Shown here: positions 44,893-53,635 of the stretch, piece by piece | How positions within the stretch are numbered: the stretch's first letter is position 1 | Layout: every line of letters begins with the position of its first letter | NCBI RefSeq assembly: GCF_003058085.1 | Contig: NZ_QBUD01000006.1 | Span: forward strand, 124,001 to 188,000 | DNA: 64,000 nt | Source of the DNA: Yoonia sediminilitoris | GTDB taxonomy: Bacteria; Pseudomonadota; Alphaproteobacteria; Rhodobacterales; Rhodobacteraceae | Direction of reading: 5' to 3' | Program-made: the position numbers and the translations under genes | The notes under the pieces: generated by a model | Databases searched by the model: none | Seen by the model: only the letters and a program-made list of their open reading frames with translations | Told to the model about the DNA's origin: nothing

Positions 44893-45321
44893 ATGATCGC
44901 CTACGCTGGTTTGTTTTTGTCGGCGTTGATAGCGGCCACGATCCTGCCCATGCAGTCAGAGGCGGTGCTGGTCGGTCTATTGCTGCAAGGCGAACGCACA
45001 GTCGTTTGGCTGCTGGTGATTGCGACCACCGGGAATGTCCTTGGGTCGCTGATTAACTGGTATTTGGGGCGCTTCTTGCTGCGGTTTCGCGACAGATCGT
45101 GGTTTCCGGCGTCTAACCAGCAATTAACGCGGGCAGAAGGGTGGTATCATCGCTATGGCCGCTGGTCATTGCTGGGAAGCTGGTTGCCGATTGTCGGTGA
45201 TCCGCTCACCGTTGTTGCGGGCATCCTGCGCGAACCGCTGCCCACGTTCCTGCTGCTGGTAACGCTGGCCAAGGGCACCCGCTATGTTGTGCTGGCGGCG
45301 CTGACACTTGCATGGTTTTAA
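44893..45321 (+). CDS. yqaA: YqaA family small membrane protein
   Basis: A 142-residue DedA/SNARE-associated-type membrane protein with about four helices. TILPMQSEAVLVGLLLQGE near residue 16 and the GNVLGSLINWYLGRF block near 47 match YqaA. DedA relatives move lipids across the membrane; the role of YqaA itself is not established. It is convergent with yidD, 15 bases apart. Confidence 0.85.
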   Translation: MIAYAGLFLSALIAATILPMQSEAVLVGLLLQGERTVVWLLVIATTGNVLGSLINWYLGRFLLRFRDRSWFPASNQQLTRAEGWYHRYGRWSLLGSWLPIVGDPLTVVAGILREPLPTFLLLVTLAKGTRYVVLAALTLAWF

Positions 45322-45336
45322 CAGCCAAACGCTGTT

Positions 45337-45558
45337 TCAGTCGGGCACGTTGTCTATGCCACTACCGCCCCATGGATGGCACCGCATGATCCGCCGGACG
45401 GTCAACCAGCCGCCTTTGAGTCCACCATGCTTTGATAATGCCTCTAGTGCATAGGCCGAGCAGGTGGGTTGATAGCGGCAACCGTGCCCGACCCAGGGCG
45501 ACCAGATCAACCGGTAGGCCCGCACCGGCAGTGAAAAGACGTAGGCGAGCGGGCTCAT
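45337..45558 (-). CDS. yidD: Membrane protein insertion efficiency factor YidD
   Basis: A 73-residue protein that assists YidC-dependent insertion of inner-membrane proteins. The amphipathic N-terminus, the [15 protein letters not shown] cysteine block (residues 27-41) and [14 protein letters not shown] near 57 are diagnostic. It overlaps the rnpA stop (ATGA). yidC, its usual downstream partner, is not present; the next gene is convergent yqaA. Confidence 0.92.
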   Translation of the reverse strand: MSPLAYVFSLPVRAYRLIWSPWVGHGCRYQPTCSAYALEALSKHGGLKGGWLTVRRIMRCHPWGGSGIDNVPD

Positions 45559-45947
45559 CCATGGACCTTGCGCAACGCGCGTTCAAGGTCGGTGACGAGG
45601 GTCTGAAAGGGCAGCGTCGCTGTTGTGGTCTTGCGCCCCACAAGCACATAATCCCAGCCATCGCGCCCCAGCTTGGGCAGAACCAGACGCGCGACCTCGC
45701 GCAGGCGTCGCTTGGCGCGGTTCCGCGCCACGGCATTACCGACTTTTTTGGAACAGGTGTAACCCACGCGGATGCCCTGACCCTCGCCCTCGGCCCGTTT
45801 GCGCGCCTGAAGATGGATACCCGGGGTGCCGCATCTACGCGCACCAGCGGCCCGCACAAAGTCTGCGCGCTTTTTGAGGACAGTCAGACGAACAGAAACC
45901 GCCGGTGTGCCAACCAGAGGCGCCACCGGCGGTTTCAAATCAGTCAA
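45555..45947 (-). CDS. rnpA: Ribonuclease P protein component
   Basis: A 130-residue basic protein that assists the RNase P RNA in trimming tRNA 5' ends. The [20 protein letters not shown] block with [14 protein letters not shown] (near residues 60-90) is the RNR motif. The N-terminus carries about 18 extra residues before [12 protein letters not shown]. It lies 16 bases after rpmH. Confidence 0.93.
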   Translation of the reverse strand: MTDLKPPVAPLVGTPAVSVRLTVLKKRADFVRAAGARRCGTPGIHLQARKRAEGEGQGIRVGYTCSKKVGNAVARNRAKRRLREVARLVLPKLGRDGWDYVLVGRKTTTATLPFQTLVTDLERALRKVHG

Positions 45948-45963
45948 CGCAGCAAAAGGGCGC

Positions 45964-46098
45964 TTACGCGCTCAACTTTGCGCGGCCCTTGGCGCGACGT
46001 GCGTTCAGGATCTTGCGGCCAGCCTTAGTGGCCATCCGTGCGCGAAATCCGTGGCGGTTCTTGCGAACCCGGTTTGATGGTTGGAACGTGCGCTTCAT
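45964..46098 (-). CDS. rpmH: 50S ribosomal protein L34
   Basis: A 44-residue basic protein, [20 protein letters not shown] at the start and a [18 protein letters not shown] end. The family start fixes the ATG at 46098; the open frame to 46152 is promoter DNA. It heads the rpmH-rnpA-yidD operon. Confidence 0.95.
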   Translation of the reverse strand: MKRTFQPSNRVRKNRHGFRARMATKAGRKILNARRAKGRAKLSA

Positions 46099-46383
46099 CG
46101 CAGTTTCTCCGGTTGTTGGCCAAACCCAAGCGAGGGATTCGAAGCCGGTCACATATCAGACCTGTCGTTTAGTGGGGGTCATGCCGCATGTCAACGCGCC
46201 TGTCGCGCTGAAATTGCAACAAATTGCGGCCGGGATCACGTTAAATGTTTCAATCAGGCCGGGCAAACCCCCCGAAAATGAAATATGTGCATGACGTTTC
46301 ATCAATGCGCCGTGATGTGGGTATCGCGAAAGGTCGGTTGCGTTCATCTAGGCAGCAACCGAAGCCCCAGCAGGATTTGAAAG

Positions 46384-47115
46384 ATGACCGATATGCCTGA
46401 CGCCGCCACCCACCCGATTCTCAGCAAGCTGCCATTAATCGTAATCGCAGTTGTTGCCGTCTTTGGGGCCTACTTCCTGCGCGATTATCTGACTTTTGAA
46501 GCGTTGGCCCAGAACCGCGAAGCGCTGATTGCCTTTCGCGATGCGAACTATCTTTTGACCGTGTTGGTGTTTATCGCGGCCTATGTCGTCATTGTGGCAT
46601 TTTCGCTCCCCGGGGCGACAATCGCCACGCTGACAGGCGGGTTTCTTTTTGCGACCTTTCCGGGAGCCTTGTTCAACGTAACGGGTGCAACACTGGGGGC
46701 CACGGCGATCTTTCTGGCGGCGCGCTGGGGGTTTGGCGAAAGCCTTGGCAGGAAATTGGAAGGGTCAGACGGCATTGTCAAAAAAATCAAGGACGGGATT
46801 GATGAAAACCAGTGGTCCATGTTGTTCCTGATCCGTCTGGTTCCTGCCGTGCCGTTTTTTCTGGCGAACCTTATACCGTCATTTCTTGAGGTGCCGCTGC
46901 GCCGCTTCATGATCTCGACGTTCTTTGGCATCATTCCGGGGGCTGTCGTCTATACATCCGTGGGTGCCGGACTGGGCGAGATTTTCGCGAAGGGCGAAAC
47001 CCCGAACCTTGGCATCATTTTTGAGCCGCAGATCATCTTTCCCATCATTGGTCTGTGCGTCCTTGCGGCCTTGCCAATCATTCTGAAAACCATTCGCGGT
47101 AAAAAGGGGCTTTGA
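46384..47115 (+). CDS. TVP38/TMEM64 family membrane protein
   Basis: A 243-residue DedA-superfamily membrane protein with about six helices. The family core is readable: FSLPGATIATLTGGFLFATF near residue 75, a GATLGATAIFLAARWGFGES segment near 100, and LRLVPAVPFF-like IRLVPAVPFFLANLIPSF near 146. Relatives act in lipid or small-molecule movement. It is 3 bases from the flavoprotein gene, a pairing seen in many bacteria and suggesting joint work, possibly in redox or metal stress. That is inference. Confidence 0.87.
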   Translation: MTDMPDAATHPILSKLPLIVIAVVAVFGAYFLRDYLTFEALAQNREALIAFRDANYLLTVLVFIAAYVVIVAFSLPGATIATLTGGFLFATFPGALFNVTGATLGATAIFLAARWGFGESLGRKLEGSDGIVKKIKDGIDENQWSMLFLIRLVPAVPFFLANLIPSFLEVPLRRFMISTFFGIIPGAVVYTSVGAGLGEIFAKGETPNLGIIFEPQIIFPIIGLCVLAALPIILKTIRGKKGL

Positions 47116-47118
47116 GCT

Positions 47119-48537
47119 ATGAACCGGATCAAGACAGACATTTGCATCATCGGTGGCGGCTCTGGCGGATTGTCCATCGCGGCGGGTGCAGTCCAGATGG
47201 GGGCAAAGGTTGTCCTGCTGGAAGGGCATAAGATGGGCGGTGATTGCCTGAATTACGGATGTGTCCCGTCCAAAGCGCTGATCGCATCGGCCAAGCAGGC
47301 TTATGCGATGTCGCACGGGGCAAGATACGGCGTGGGCGAGGTTGAGGCTCAAGTCGACTATGCCGCCGCCAAGGACCACGTGCATGACGTTATTGCCACG
47401 ATTGCCCCCGTGGACAGCGTGGAGCGTTTCGAAGGGCTTGGCGTGCAGGTCATTGAGGAATTCGGCAAGTTCATCTCGAAAACCGAAGTGCAGGCCGGTG
47501 AGACCATCATCGAGGCGCGCCGCTTTGTCGTGTCCACTGGGTCCGGCCCGTTTGTGCCGCCGATTTCCGGTCTGGATGATGTCGCCTACTACACGAACGA
47601 GAACATCTTTGATCTGCGCGAAAAGCCCGCCCACCTGATCATTATCGGTGGTGGCCCTATCGGCATGGAAATGGCACAGGCGCATCGCCGGCTGGGCTGC
47701 GAGGTCACGGTGATTGAAGGGGCCAAGGCGTTTGGCAAGGACGACCCTGAGATGGCCGAAATCGTGTTGGAGAACCTGCGCGCCGAGGGCATCAACATTG
47801 TGGAAGAAGCGCAGGCCGAAAAGATCACCGGCACGGGTCAGGCGATCACTGTCCATACACCCAAGGGTGACTTCACCGGCTCGCACCTGCTGATGGCAGT
47901 AGGGCGCAAGGTGAACACCGACAAGCTTGACCTTGATGCTGGCGGGATTGCGCATGACCGCAGCGGTCTGAAAGTCGGGGCTGATTTGCGGTCTGTCACG
48001 AATAAAAAGGTCTATGCCGCAGGGGATGTCGCCGGAGGGCTGCAATTCACCCATGTTGCGGGCTATCACGCGGGGGTTCTGATCCGGTCGATGCTGTTTG
48101 GCTTGCCGTCAAAGCAGCGCACCGATCATATCCCGTGGGCGACCTATACAGACCCAGAACTGGCACAGGTTGGACTGACCGAAGCGCAGGCAAAAAAGAA
48201 GTTTGGCGCGCAGCTTGAGGTCGTCCGGTTCGATTTTCACCACAATGATCGGCTGATTGCAGAACGCAAAACCAAGGGCCTGATCAAAGTAATGGTGGTC
48301 AAAGGGCGGCCTGTTGGCGCGTCAATTGCAGGGCATATGGCGGGCGAATTGATTGGCATGTGGGCGATGGCCATTGCCAACAAAATGAAAATGTCAGCCA
48401 TTGCGAATACGGTTTTGCCCTATCCGACCGTCAGTGAGGTTAACAAACGCGCAGCGGGTGCCTATTTTACCCCTAGATTGTTTGAAAGCCCGACCGTTAA
48501 ACGTGTAGTCGGCTTTGTGCAGCGGTGGCTGCCCTAA
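47119..48537 (+). CDS. Mercuric-reductase-like pyridine nucleotide-disulfide oxidoreductase
   Basis: A 472-residue flavoprotein. FAD loop IIGGGSGGLSIAAGA (10-24), redox-active disulfide GGDCLNYGCVPSKAL near residue 45, NAD loop IIIGGGPIGMEMAQ near 176, second FAD motif VYAAGDVAGG near 299, and the dimerisation domain at the end. The CxxxxC pair groups it with mercuric, glutathione and lipoamide reductases. No merT, merP or merR and no C-terminal vicinal cysteines are seen, so mercury reduction is unlikely. A quinone or thiol reductase role linked to the TVP38 partner is more likely. Confidence 0.85.
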   Translation: MNRIKTDICIIGGGSGGLSIAAGAVQMGAKVVLLEGHKMGGDCLNYGCVPSKALIASAKQAYAMSHGARYGVGEVEAQVDYAAAKDHVHDVIATIAPVDSVERFEGLGVQVIEEFGKFISKTEVQAGETIIEARRFVVSTGSGPFVPPISGLDDVAYYTNENIFDLREKPAHLIIIGGGPIGMEMAQAHRRLGCEVTVIEGAKAFGKDDPEMAEIVLENLRAEGINIVEEAQAEKITGTGQAITVHTPKGDFTGSHLLMAVGRKVNTDKLDLDAGGIAHDRSGLKVGADLRSVTNKKVYAAGDVAGGLQFTHVAGYHAGVLIRSMLFGLPSKQRTDHIPWATYTDPELAQVGLTEAQAKKKFGAQLEVVRFDFHHNDRLIAERKTKGLIKVMVVKGRPVGASIAGHMAGELIGMWAMAIANKMKMSAIANTVLPYPTVSEVNKRAAGAYFTPRLFESPTVKRVVGFVQRWLP

Positions 48538-48551
48538 TGCGCTGAGGTTCT

Positions 48552-49952
48552 ATGTTCAATTCGCTCTCAGGCCGCTTCCTGATCCTCACGATCATCTTCG
48601 TGATGCTGGCCGAGGTATTGATTTTCGTGCCGTCGGTGGCGCGCTTTCGTGAAGACTATCTGTTGGCGCGGCTTGAGCGGGCACAGATCGCTTCGCTGGC
48701 GCTTGAGGCTGACGCAATGCTTGACCCCGCGCTTGAGGTTGAGCTGCTGCGGAATGCAGAAGTCTATAACGTTGTGTTGCGGCGCGACGAGGTGCGCCAA
48801 CTGGCCCTGTCTTCACCACTGCCTGCGCCCGTGGCGGCCAGCTATGACATGCGGAATCCATCGGGGCTGACACTGATTGCGGATGCAATGCGGACACTGG
48901 TGAATACCGATGATGATATCATCCGCGTCTTTGGAAATCCTGTGCGCGAGGGCGGGTTGATGATCGAAGTCACAATGGATGAAATGCCTTTGCGTGACGC
49001 CATGCTCGCCTATGGACGCAATATCCTGATCCTGTCGGCATTCATTTCGATTGTAACGGCATGCTTGCTCTTTCTGGCGGTACAGGTGTTGCTGGTCCGC
49101 CCGATCAAAGGCGTCGTGGACCACATGCAAAGCTACGCCAAAGCCCCCGAAGATGCCCGTCAGATCATAACGCCGACCGCAGGCGTGCGCGAACTGCGGG
49201 ACGCCGAAGAGGCGCTTCAAACCATGCAGCAACAGTTGACTGGCGCGCTCAAGCAAAAGGAAAGGCTGGCCCAATTGGGGGGTGCAGTGGCAAAGGTCAG
49301 CCACGATTTGCGCAATATCCTGACCTCTGCGCAGCTTTTCACGGACCGGATCGAAGGGTCCGATGATCCGCTGGTCATCCGCATGGCGCCGAAGCTGGTC
49401 AATTCCATCACCCGGGCCGTGAATCTATGCGAAACGACGCTGGCGTTCGGCCGGGTCGAGGAACCCGCGCCGGCCCTGGCACGGGTCAATCTGGCGCAAA
49501 TTGTCGATGATGTGGTCGATAGCGAACGTCTCGCGGCTGGTGACTATGATCTGGTGATTACCGACGAAATACCGCCCATGCTAACCCTGCGGGCAGATGG
49601 CGAGCAGCTCTATCGCGTTCTGTCCAATCTGGTGCGCAATGCGCGCCAGGCGATAATGGCGTCGGGCAATGCCGGTGAAATCATCCTGCGCGCATCAGAG
49701 GACGATCAGGCCTGGTCCATCTTGGTGCGCGACACCGGACCCGGACTACCCAAAAAAGCGCAAGAGCATCTTTTCCAAGCGTTTCAGGGCAGTGTGCGCA
49801 AGGGTGGGTCCGGCTTGGGGCTCGTCATCGCGGCTGATCTGGTGCGCGGCCATGGTGGCCGGCTTGAGCTTCTAGAGACTTCTGAAAACGGGACCAGCTT
49901 CCTGATCAAGCTACCCAAAGCTGATCTGGCGCTCACGTCTGCTGCTGAATGA
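48552..49952 (+). CDS. Sensor histidine kinase with HAMP domain
   Basis: A 466-residue membrane kinase. Helices at about 8-28 and 158-182 enclose a periplasmic sensor of about 130 residues. A HAMP segment follows, then the H-box KVSHDLRNILTSAQL with His251, the N-box LYRVLSNLVRNARQA near 355, and G-boxes DTGPGLP and GGSGLGLV. No response regulator gene is adjacent, so it is an orphan. It starts 14 bases after the flavoprotein gene and may be co-transcribed. The ligand is unknown. Confidence 0.9.
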   Translation: MFNSLSGRFLILTIIFVMLAEVLIFVPSVARFREDYLLARLERAQIASLALEADAMLDPALEVELLRNAEVYNVVLRRDEVRQLALSSPLPAPVAASYDMRNPSGLTLIADAMRTLVNTDDDIIRVFGNPVREGGLMIEVTMDEMPLRDAMLAYGRNILILSAFISIVTACLLFLAVQVLLVRPIKGVVDHMQSYAKAPEDARQIITPTAGVRELRDAEEALQTMQQQLTGALKQKERLAQLGGAVAKVSHDLRNILTSAQLFTDRIEGSDDPLVIRMAPKLVNSITRAVNLCETTLAFGRVEEPAPALARVNLAQIVDDVVDSERLAAGDYDLVITDEIPPMLTLRADGEQLYRVLSNLVRNARQAIMASGNAGEIILRASEDDQAWSILVRDTGPGLPKKAQEHLFQAFQGSVRKGGSGLGLVIAADLVRGHGGRLELLETSENGTSFLIKLPKADLALTSAAE

Positions 49953-50012
49953 AAGAGTTTTGCAATTCGGTCTTGCATCGGATCGCCACTGGGGCTAAAT
50001 GCAACGCCACGC

Positions 50013-50089
50013 GGATTGGTAGCTCAGTTGGATAGAGTACTTGACTACGAATCAAGGGGTCGGGGGTTCGAATCCTCCCCAGTCCGCCA
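50013..50089 (+). tRNA. tRNA-Arg (anticodon ACG)
   Basis: A 77-base cloverleaf with all parts readable: acceptor GGATTGG pairing with CCAGTCC, D-stem GCTC, anticodon stem CTTGA/TCAAG with loop CTACGAA (anticodon ACG, reading CGN arginine codons after deamination of A34), a five-base variable loop, T-loop TTCGAAT with a GGGGG/CCTCC stem, discriminator G and an encoded CCA. It marks the border between ordinary chromosomal genes and an accessory region. Confidence 0.95.
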
Positions 50090-50097
50090 AAGAATTC

Positions 50098-50129
50098 AAA
50101 GGCTTAGCGAGAGATCGCTAGGCCTTTTT
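50098..50129 (+). terminator. Rho-independent terminator after tRNA-Arg
   Basis: Stem AAAGGCTTAGCGA / TCGCTAGGCCTTT (about 13 pairs, one bulge-like mismatch region) with a GAGA loop, followed by T residues, 8 bases after the tRNA. Confidence 0.85.
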
Positions 50130-50326
50130 CAGTTCTTAGTCTCTTTTTAGTCGCATAAATGTGATGAGAAATCGCGTTTTGCCATGTGCAGCTATGAGCG
50201 GATTCGCAGCCGCCTCAGTGCCGACGACAGCTTGATCCACAGCCATAAGCTGCTAGCCTGCCACTTCCTCGGGGAACTTGTCGAAACCCGAGCATCGCGA
50301 TGCTCTTCTATCTAGGAGAGATCGTG

Positions 50327-50515
50327 ATGAAGATACTTTCAAAACGCCAGGTCAAGGAGTTGGTCTTGTACTCACCGCAACACACTGCACGTCTGGAGAA
50401 GGCAGGCCTATTCCCCAAGCGGGTACAGCTGGGCCCGAACCGCGTGGGCTGGGTTGAGAGTGAAGTGCTGGAGTGGCTTGAACTACGTCTGGCGCAACGC
50501 GAAGTGCTGAACTGA
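50327..50515 (+). CDS. AlpA-like excisionase/regulator (helix-turn-helix)
   Basis: A 62-residue protein. KILSKRQVKELVLYSPQHTA followed by LEKAGLFPKRVQLGPNRVGW is the AlpA/MerR-like winged helix used by prophages and integrative elements to activate or assist excision. Typical AlpA proteins are 60-75 residues. The GGAG site before 50327 decides the start. The gene sits next to a tRNA, a common integration target, but no integrase gene remains beside it. Confidence 0.8.
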   Translation: MKILSKRQVKELVLYSPQHTARLEKAGLFPKRVQLGPNRVGWVESEVLEWLELRLAQREVLN

Positions 50516-50532
50516 CACTCCTGAAAGGGAGC

Positions 50533-50562
50533 TGGGTGGCCGGGGTTGCAAACTTGGCCACC
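50533..50562 (+). terminator. Hairpin after the AlpA-like gene
   Basis: Arms GGGTGGCC and GGCCACCC enclose a 14-base loop, 17 bases after the AlpA stop. No T run follows, so termination efficiency is uncertain. Confidence 0.45.
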
Positions 50563-50730
50563 CGACAGTTTCGGCCCTAACCGGACCTCCGTAGATTTTG
50601 CAGTGAACAGCGGCTTCGAGCCATTGACATATGTTGCAATCTAGCAAGCGTCCTGCTTGCCGGCTTAAATCCGTGCGACTGTGGCGAAGCCTCGGACGTG
50701 TCCGCCTCAGTTCGTTCATAGTTCTAACAG

Positions 50731-50901
50731 GTAACCGAGCAGACATTCTATCGTTGGCGTAAGCAGTATGGCGGCATGGGTACCGACCAACTCAAAGAAC
50801 TGAAGCGTCTACAGAAGGAGAATGATCGGCTGCGTCGTGCCGTATCGGACCTGACGCTGGATAAGTTGATCCTGTCGGAGGCCGCACGGGGAAACTACTG
50901 A
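50731..50901 (+). pseudogene. IS3-family OrfA remnant (IS407-like)
   Basis: An in-frame piece of 56 codons, TFYRWRKQYGGMGTDQLKEL then KRLQKENDRLRRAVSDLTLD, ending GNY before TGA. It is the second half of an IS3 OrfA: the end of the helix-turn-helix and the leucine zipper. The first 40 or so residues are missing, and a stop codon lies directly before the fragment. Confidence 0.8.
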
Positions 50902-50933
50902 GCCCCTCACGTCGCCGTGCCTGCATTAACCAT

Positions 50934-51617
50934 GTGCGGAGCCAGTTCCACATCTCGGAGCGTCGTGCTTGTCGTGTTTTGGGGCAACACCGATCAACAC
51001 ATAGGCGGTTGCCAGTTGAGCGTGCCGATGAGGAGCTTTTGGTGGCCGACATGATCGAACTGACGCGCCAGTATGGTCGGTATGGCTATCGCCGGATCGC
51101 AGCTTTGCTCAGAGACGCTGGATGGCTTGTGAACGACAAGCGTGTCGAACGCTTATGGCGACGTGAAGGGCTTAAAGTACCAATGAAACAGCCCAAGAAA
51201 GGACGGCTCTGGCTCAACGATGGCTCGTGTGTCCGGTTGCGGCCAGAAGATGCCAGCTTTTGCGTTGAGGTGCTGGAGGAAGCCATCGCCAGATATGGAA
51301 AGCCGGAAATAATGAACACGGACCAGGGCAGCCAATATACGGGCACAGGCTGGATCACGACGCTGACAAAGGCTGAGATCAAAATCTCAATGGATGGGCG
51401 CGGTCGTTATCTCGACAACATCTTCATCGAACGGCTCTGGCGATCCCTCAAGCAGGAAGCCGTCTACTTGCACGAAATCACTGACGGGTTCCAAGCAAAA
51501 CGGATCATCGATAACTGGATCGAGTTCTACAACCACGAGCGGCCTCACACCGCGCTCGACAAACGGACGCCAGACACCGCATACTTCACCCAAGCGGAGA
51601 TACGAAAAGCGGCATGA
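50934..51617 (+). pseudogene. Chimeric IS3-family OrfB transposase lacking part of the DDE core
   Basis: A 227-codon open frame. Residues 1 to about 105 (SERRACRVLGQHRSTHRRLP to LWLNDGSCVRLRPED) belong to an IS407-type OrfB. From about 106 (EEAIARYGKPEIMNTDQGSQ to NIFIERLWRSLKQEAVYLHE and FYNHERPHTALDKRTPDTAY) it matches a different IS3 subgroup. The first aspartate of the DDE triad (the YDF segment) is lost at the junction, leaving only NTDQGSQ and the glutamate region. The frame stays open, but it cannot be an active transposase. Normal length is about 275. Confidence 0.78.
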
Positions 51618-51679
51618 ACACAAACCAGATGCATCTTAGCCAAGCCGCAAACCTGTCCTAAAAAGCAGGACCACTTCAC

Positions 51680-52111
51680 ATGCTTGGCCGCCGACACAAC
51701 CAATATGGCTTTTGCAATGATGAAACCTACCTTCGGCATAGTTCTTTCCAGAACAAGCTTGGCCAACGATCTGTTGAGCGTGGGAAAGCTATAAGCCCCG
51801 CTCAAGCAATCCGTTCCTGCAAGCGAAAACGTTTTTCTGTCAAGACTGAAGGGGACAACTCCACACCCAAACGAAGCAAAGTTTATGAGTTGGCTCCAAG
51901 AATGCCTTAGCTGAATTTTAGCCCAAGAGTATAAATTGCAGCGGAGAGCTTTAGATTTTCTTTGACGATCCATATTCGTAGATTCGGAAAACCCACCGTC
52001 ACCCGAGACCAATCAAGTCATGTGTGCAATAGTGGCATGCCCAATATGGGCTGAAATGCGCAACGTTCGGCTTGAATACATCCAATTATCATTGTCACCA
52101 TCCGAATTTCT
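51680..52111. other. Gene-free stretch between IS3 hybrid and tctA
   Basis: About 430 bases. A 76-codon plus-strand frame (51680-51910) and a 155-codon minus-strand frame (51545-52012) are open, but neither has a ribosome site or recognisable domain, and the minus frame overlaps the transposase. I see no supported gene. Confidence 0.5.
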
Positions 52112-53632
52112 CTAAGCACTATTTTTATCGTGTCCATTACTGGCATTCGAATAAAATGAATGGACCCTATAAATGAGTGAGCAGAGACCGAGCAAAATAA
52201 AGCTCAGTGCGATTGGTCTTTCTACAAAAATCAGTAATCCATGATCCGACAATAAGAGCGATTGCCGGAATGCTTGCTCCGCCCCACCTGCCAGGACGAA
52301 AGAGATAACGAAAGCTGCTGGATTAAAGTCGAACCGTTTCATCAACCATCCGAGGAACCCAGCGGCCACCATAACCCAAACGTCAAAAAGATTTGTTCTA
52401 GAAGAATATGCTGTAATGAATGCTGTCAATAGTACAATCGGGTACAGTATGTTGACCGGCACCTTAGTAATAAAACGACCAATCCATGCAGCCCCGAAAT
52501 ATCCGATCAGTCCATAGGCGCAGATGCCGATCAAACCTGCAGCCATCAGATTATAAACAAGATCTTTTGACGTGACGAACAACGTCGGGCCGATTTGAAT
52601 TCCGTGAATAAGAAAAACGCCCACCATGATCGCGCCAATTGTGGACCCTGGAATTCCGAGCGTCAGCAACGGGGCCATGGAAGGACCGGAGACAGCATTG
52701 TTAGCGGCCTCTGGTGCGGCCACTCCTTCGAGCGCACCGTGACCCCATTCATCCCTATTTTTGGCCCTGCGTTTACCTTCGCCGTAGGCGATAAAGGCGG
52801 CGATTGCTGATCCGAGTCCGGGAAGAAGGCCGATGCCTGCGCCAATGAATGACGATCGAACGACATGCGGAACACAAGGCCGAAATTCGGTCCAAGTTAA
52901 ACCATTTCGCACGGCTGCACCTTTGGGGTCATCATCAAGCACTTCATGTGCAACTGGCATGAGCCGATTTTCAATTTGGGCAAACACCTCACCCAGCACA
53001 AAAATTCCGACCATTATCGGCACCAACTCGATGCCACCCAAAAGGTCCGAATTACCGAAAGTAAATCGCTGCGTCGACGTGATCGGATCGATCCCCACCA
53101 TGTTGACCAGTACGCCCAACAATGCGCTTGCAAGACCACGAATGACAGACTTTCCGAGGACAGAACCAATAACAATAAAAGCGGCCAAATAGACCGCGAA
53201 GAGCTCGGGCGGACCAAAGCGCAATGTCAGCGCCGCGATATAGCCGACCCCGACGATCAACAGAAGCTCTCCGATAAAATCGCCCATGACTGACGATATC
53301 GTTGCAACCTTCATCGCCTTTGATGACAGTCCTTTCTTTGCAAGAGGATATCCATCAATTTGCGTAGCCGCCGACGCCGCAGTTCCAGGTGTGTTAAACA
53401 GAATTGCCGAGATGGAGCCCCCGTAGCGTCCTGACTTTCCAATAACATAAAGAAAGGCGAGTGCTGCGAGCGGTTCCATGTAAAACGTCATGGGAAGCAG
53501 CATTGCAATTGCAGCTGATGCTGTAAGACCTGGTATTGCCCCCACAACCGTACCCACCACGGCTGCAAGCAGGACCCAGCCCATTAAGGCAGGGGACGTG
53601 AAAATCGTTTCTAGACCATAAAATATTTCCAA
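52112..53632 (-). CDS. tctA: Tripartite tricarboxylate transporter permease, large subunit (TctA)
   Basis: A 506-residue membrane protein with about 12 helices. Family blocks are VGAIPGLTASAAIAMLLPMT near residue 30, YGGSISAILFNTPGTAASAA near 70, and a GIGLLPGLGSAIAAFIAYGE block near 268. TctA is the main permease of TTT importers, which take up organic acids caught by a periplasmic TctC. It is third in tctC-tctB-tctA, 3 bases after tctB. Base composition is lower in G+C than in the left half of the window, in line with transfer. Confidence 0.93.
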   Translation of the reverse strand: MEIFYGLETIFTSPALMGWVLLAAVVGTVVGAIPGLTASAAIAMLLPMTFYMEPLAALAFLYVIGKSGRYGGSISAILFNTPGTAASAATQIDGYPLAKKGLSSKAMKVATISSVMGDFIGELLLIVGVGYIAALTLRFGPPELFAVYLAAFIVIGSVLGKSVIRGLASALLGVLVNMVGIDPITSTQRFTFGNSDLLGGIELVPIMVGIFVLGEVFAQIENRLMPVAHEVLDDDPKGAAVRNGLTWTEFRPCVPHVVRSSFIGAGIGLLPGLGSAIAAFIAYGEGKRRAKNRDEWGHGALEGVAAPEAANNAVSGPSMAPLLTLGIPGSTIGAIMVGVFLIHGIQIGPTLFVTSKDLVYNLMAAGLIGICAYGLIGYFGAAWIGRFITKVPVNILYPIVLLTAFITAYSSRTNLFDVWVMVAAGFLGWLMKRFDFNPAAFVISFVLAGGAEQAFRQSLLLSDHGLLIFVERPIALSFILLGLCSLIYRVHSFYSNASNGHDKNSA

Positions 53633-53635
53633 GTT

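Larger units (their letters stand above)
50731..51679 (+). mobile_element. Recombinant IS3-family insertion sequence, left end missing
   Basis: This spans the OrfA remnant, the chimeric OrfB and a right terminal segment ending TGTCCTAAAAAGCAGGACCA then CTTCA at 51655-51679, which has the look of an IS3-family terminal repeat. No matching left repeat is found upstream. The left part comes from an IS407-like element and the right part from another IS3 subgroup, so the copy is a deletion hybrid and presumably immobile. Confidence 0.65.

Noticed and set aside
46156..46347. 63-codon minus-strand frame upstream of rpmH
   Set aside because: No ribosome site; the region is better explained as promoter DNA for rpmH and for the divergent TVP38 gene.
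47119..48537. Mercury resistance gene merA
   Set aside because: The disulfide motif fits, but the C-terminal vicinal cysteines, heavy-metal domain and mer neighbours are missing.
51545..52012. 155-codon minus-strand frame overlapping the IS3 hybrid
   Set aside because: Overlaps the transposase, lacks a start signal and any domain.
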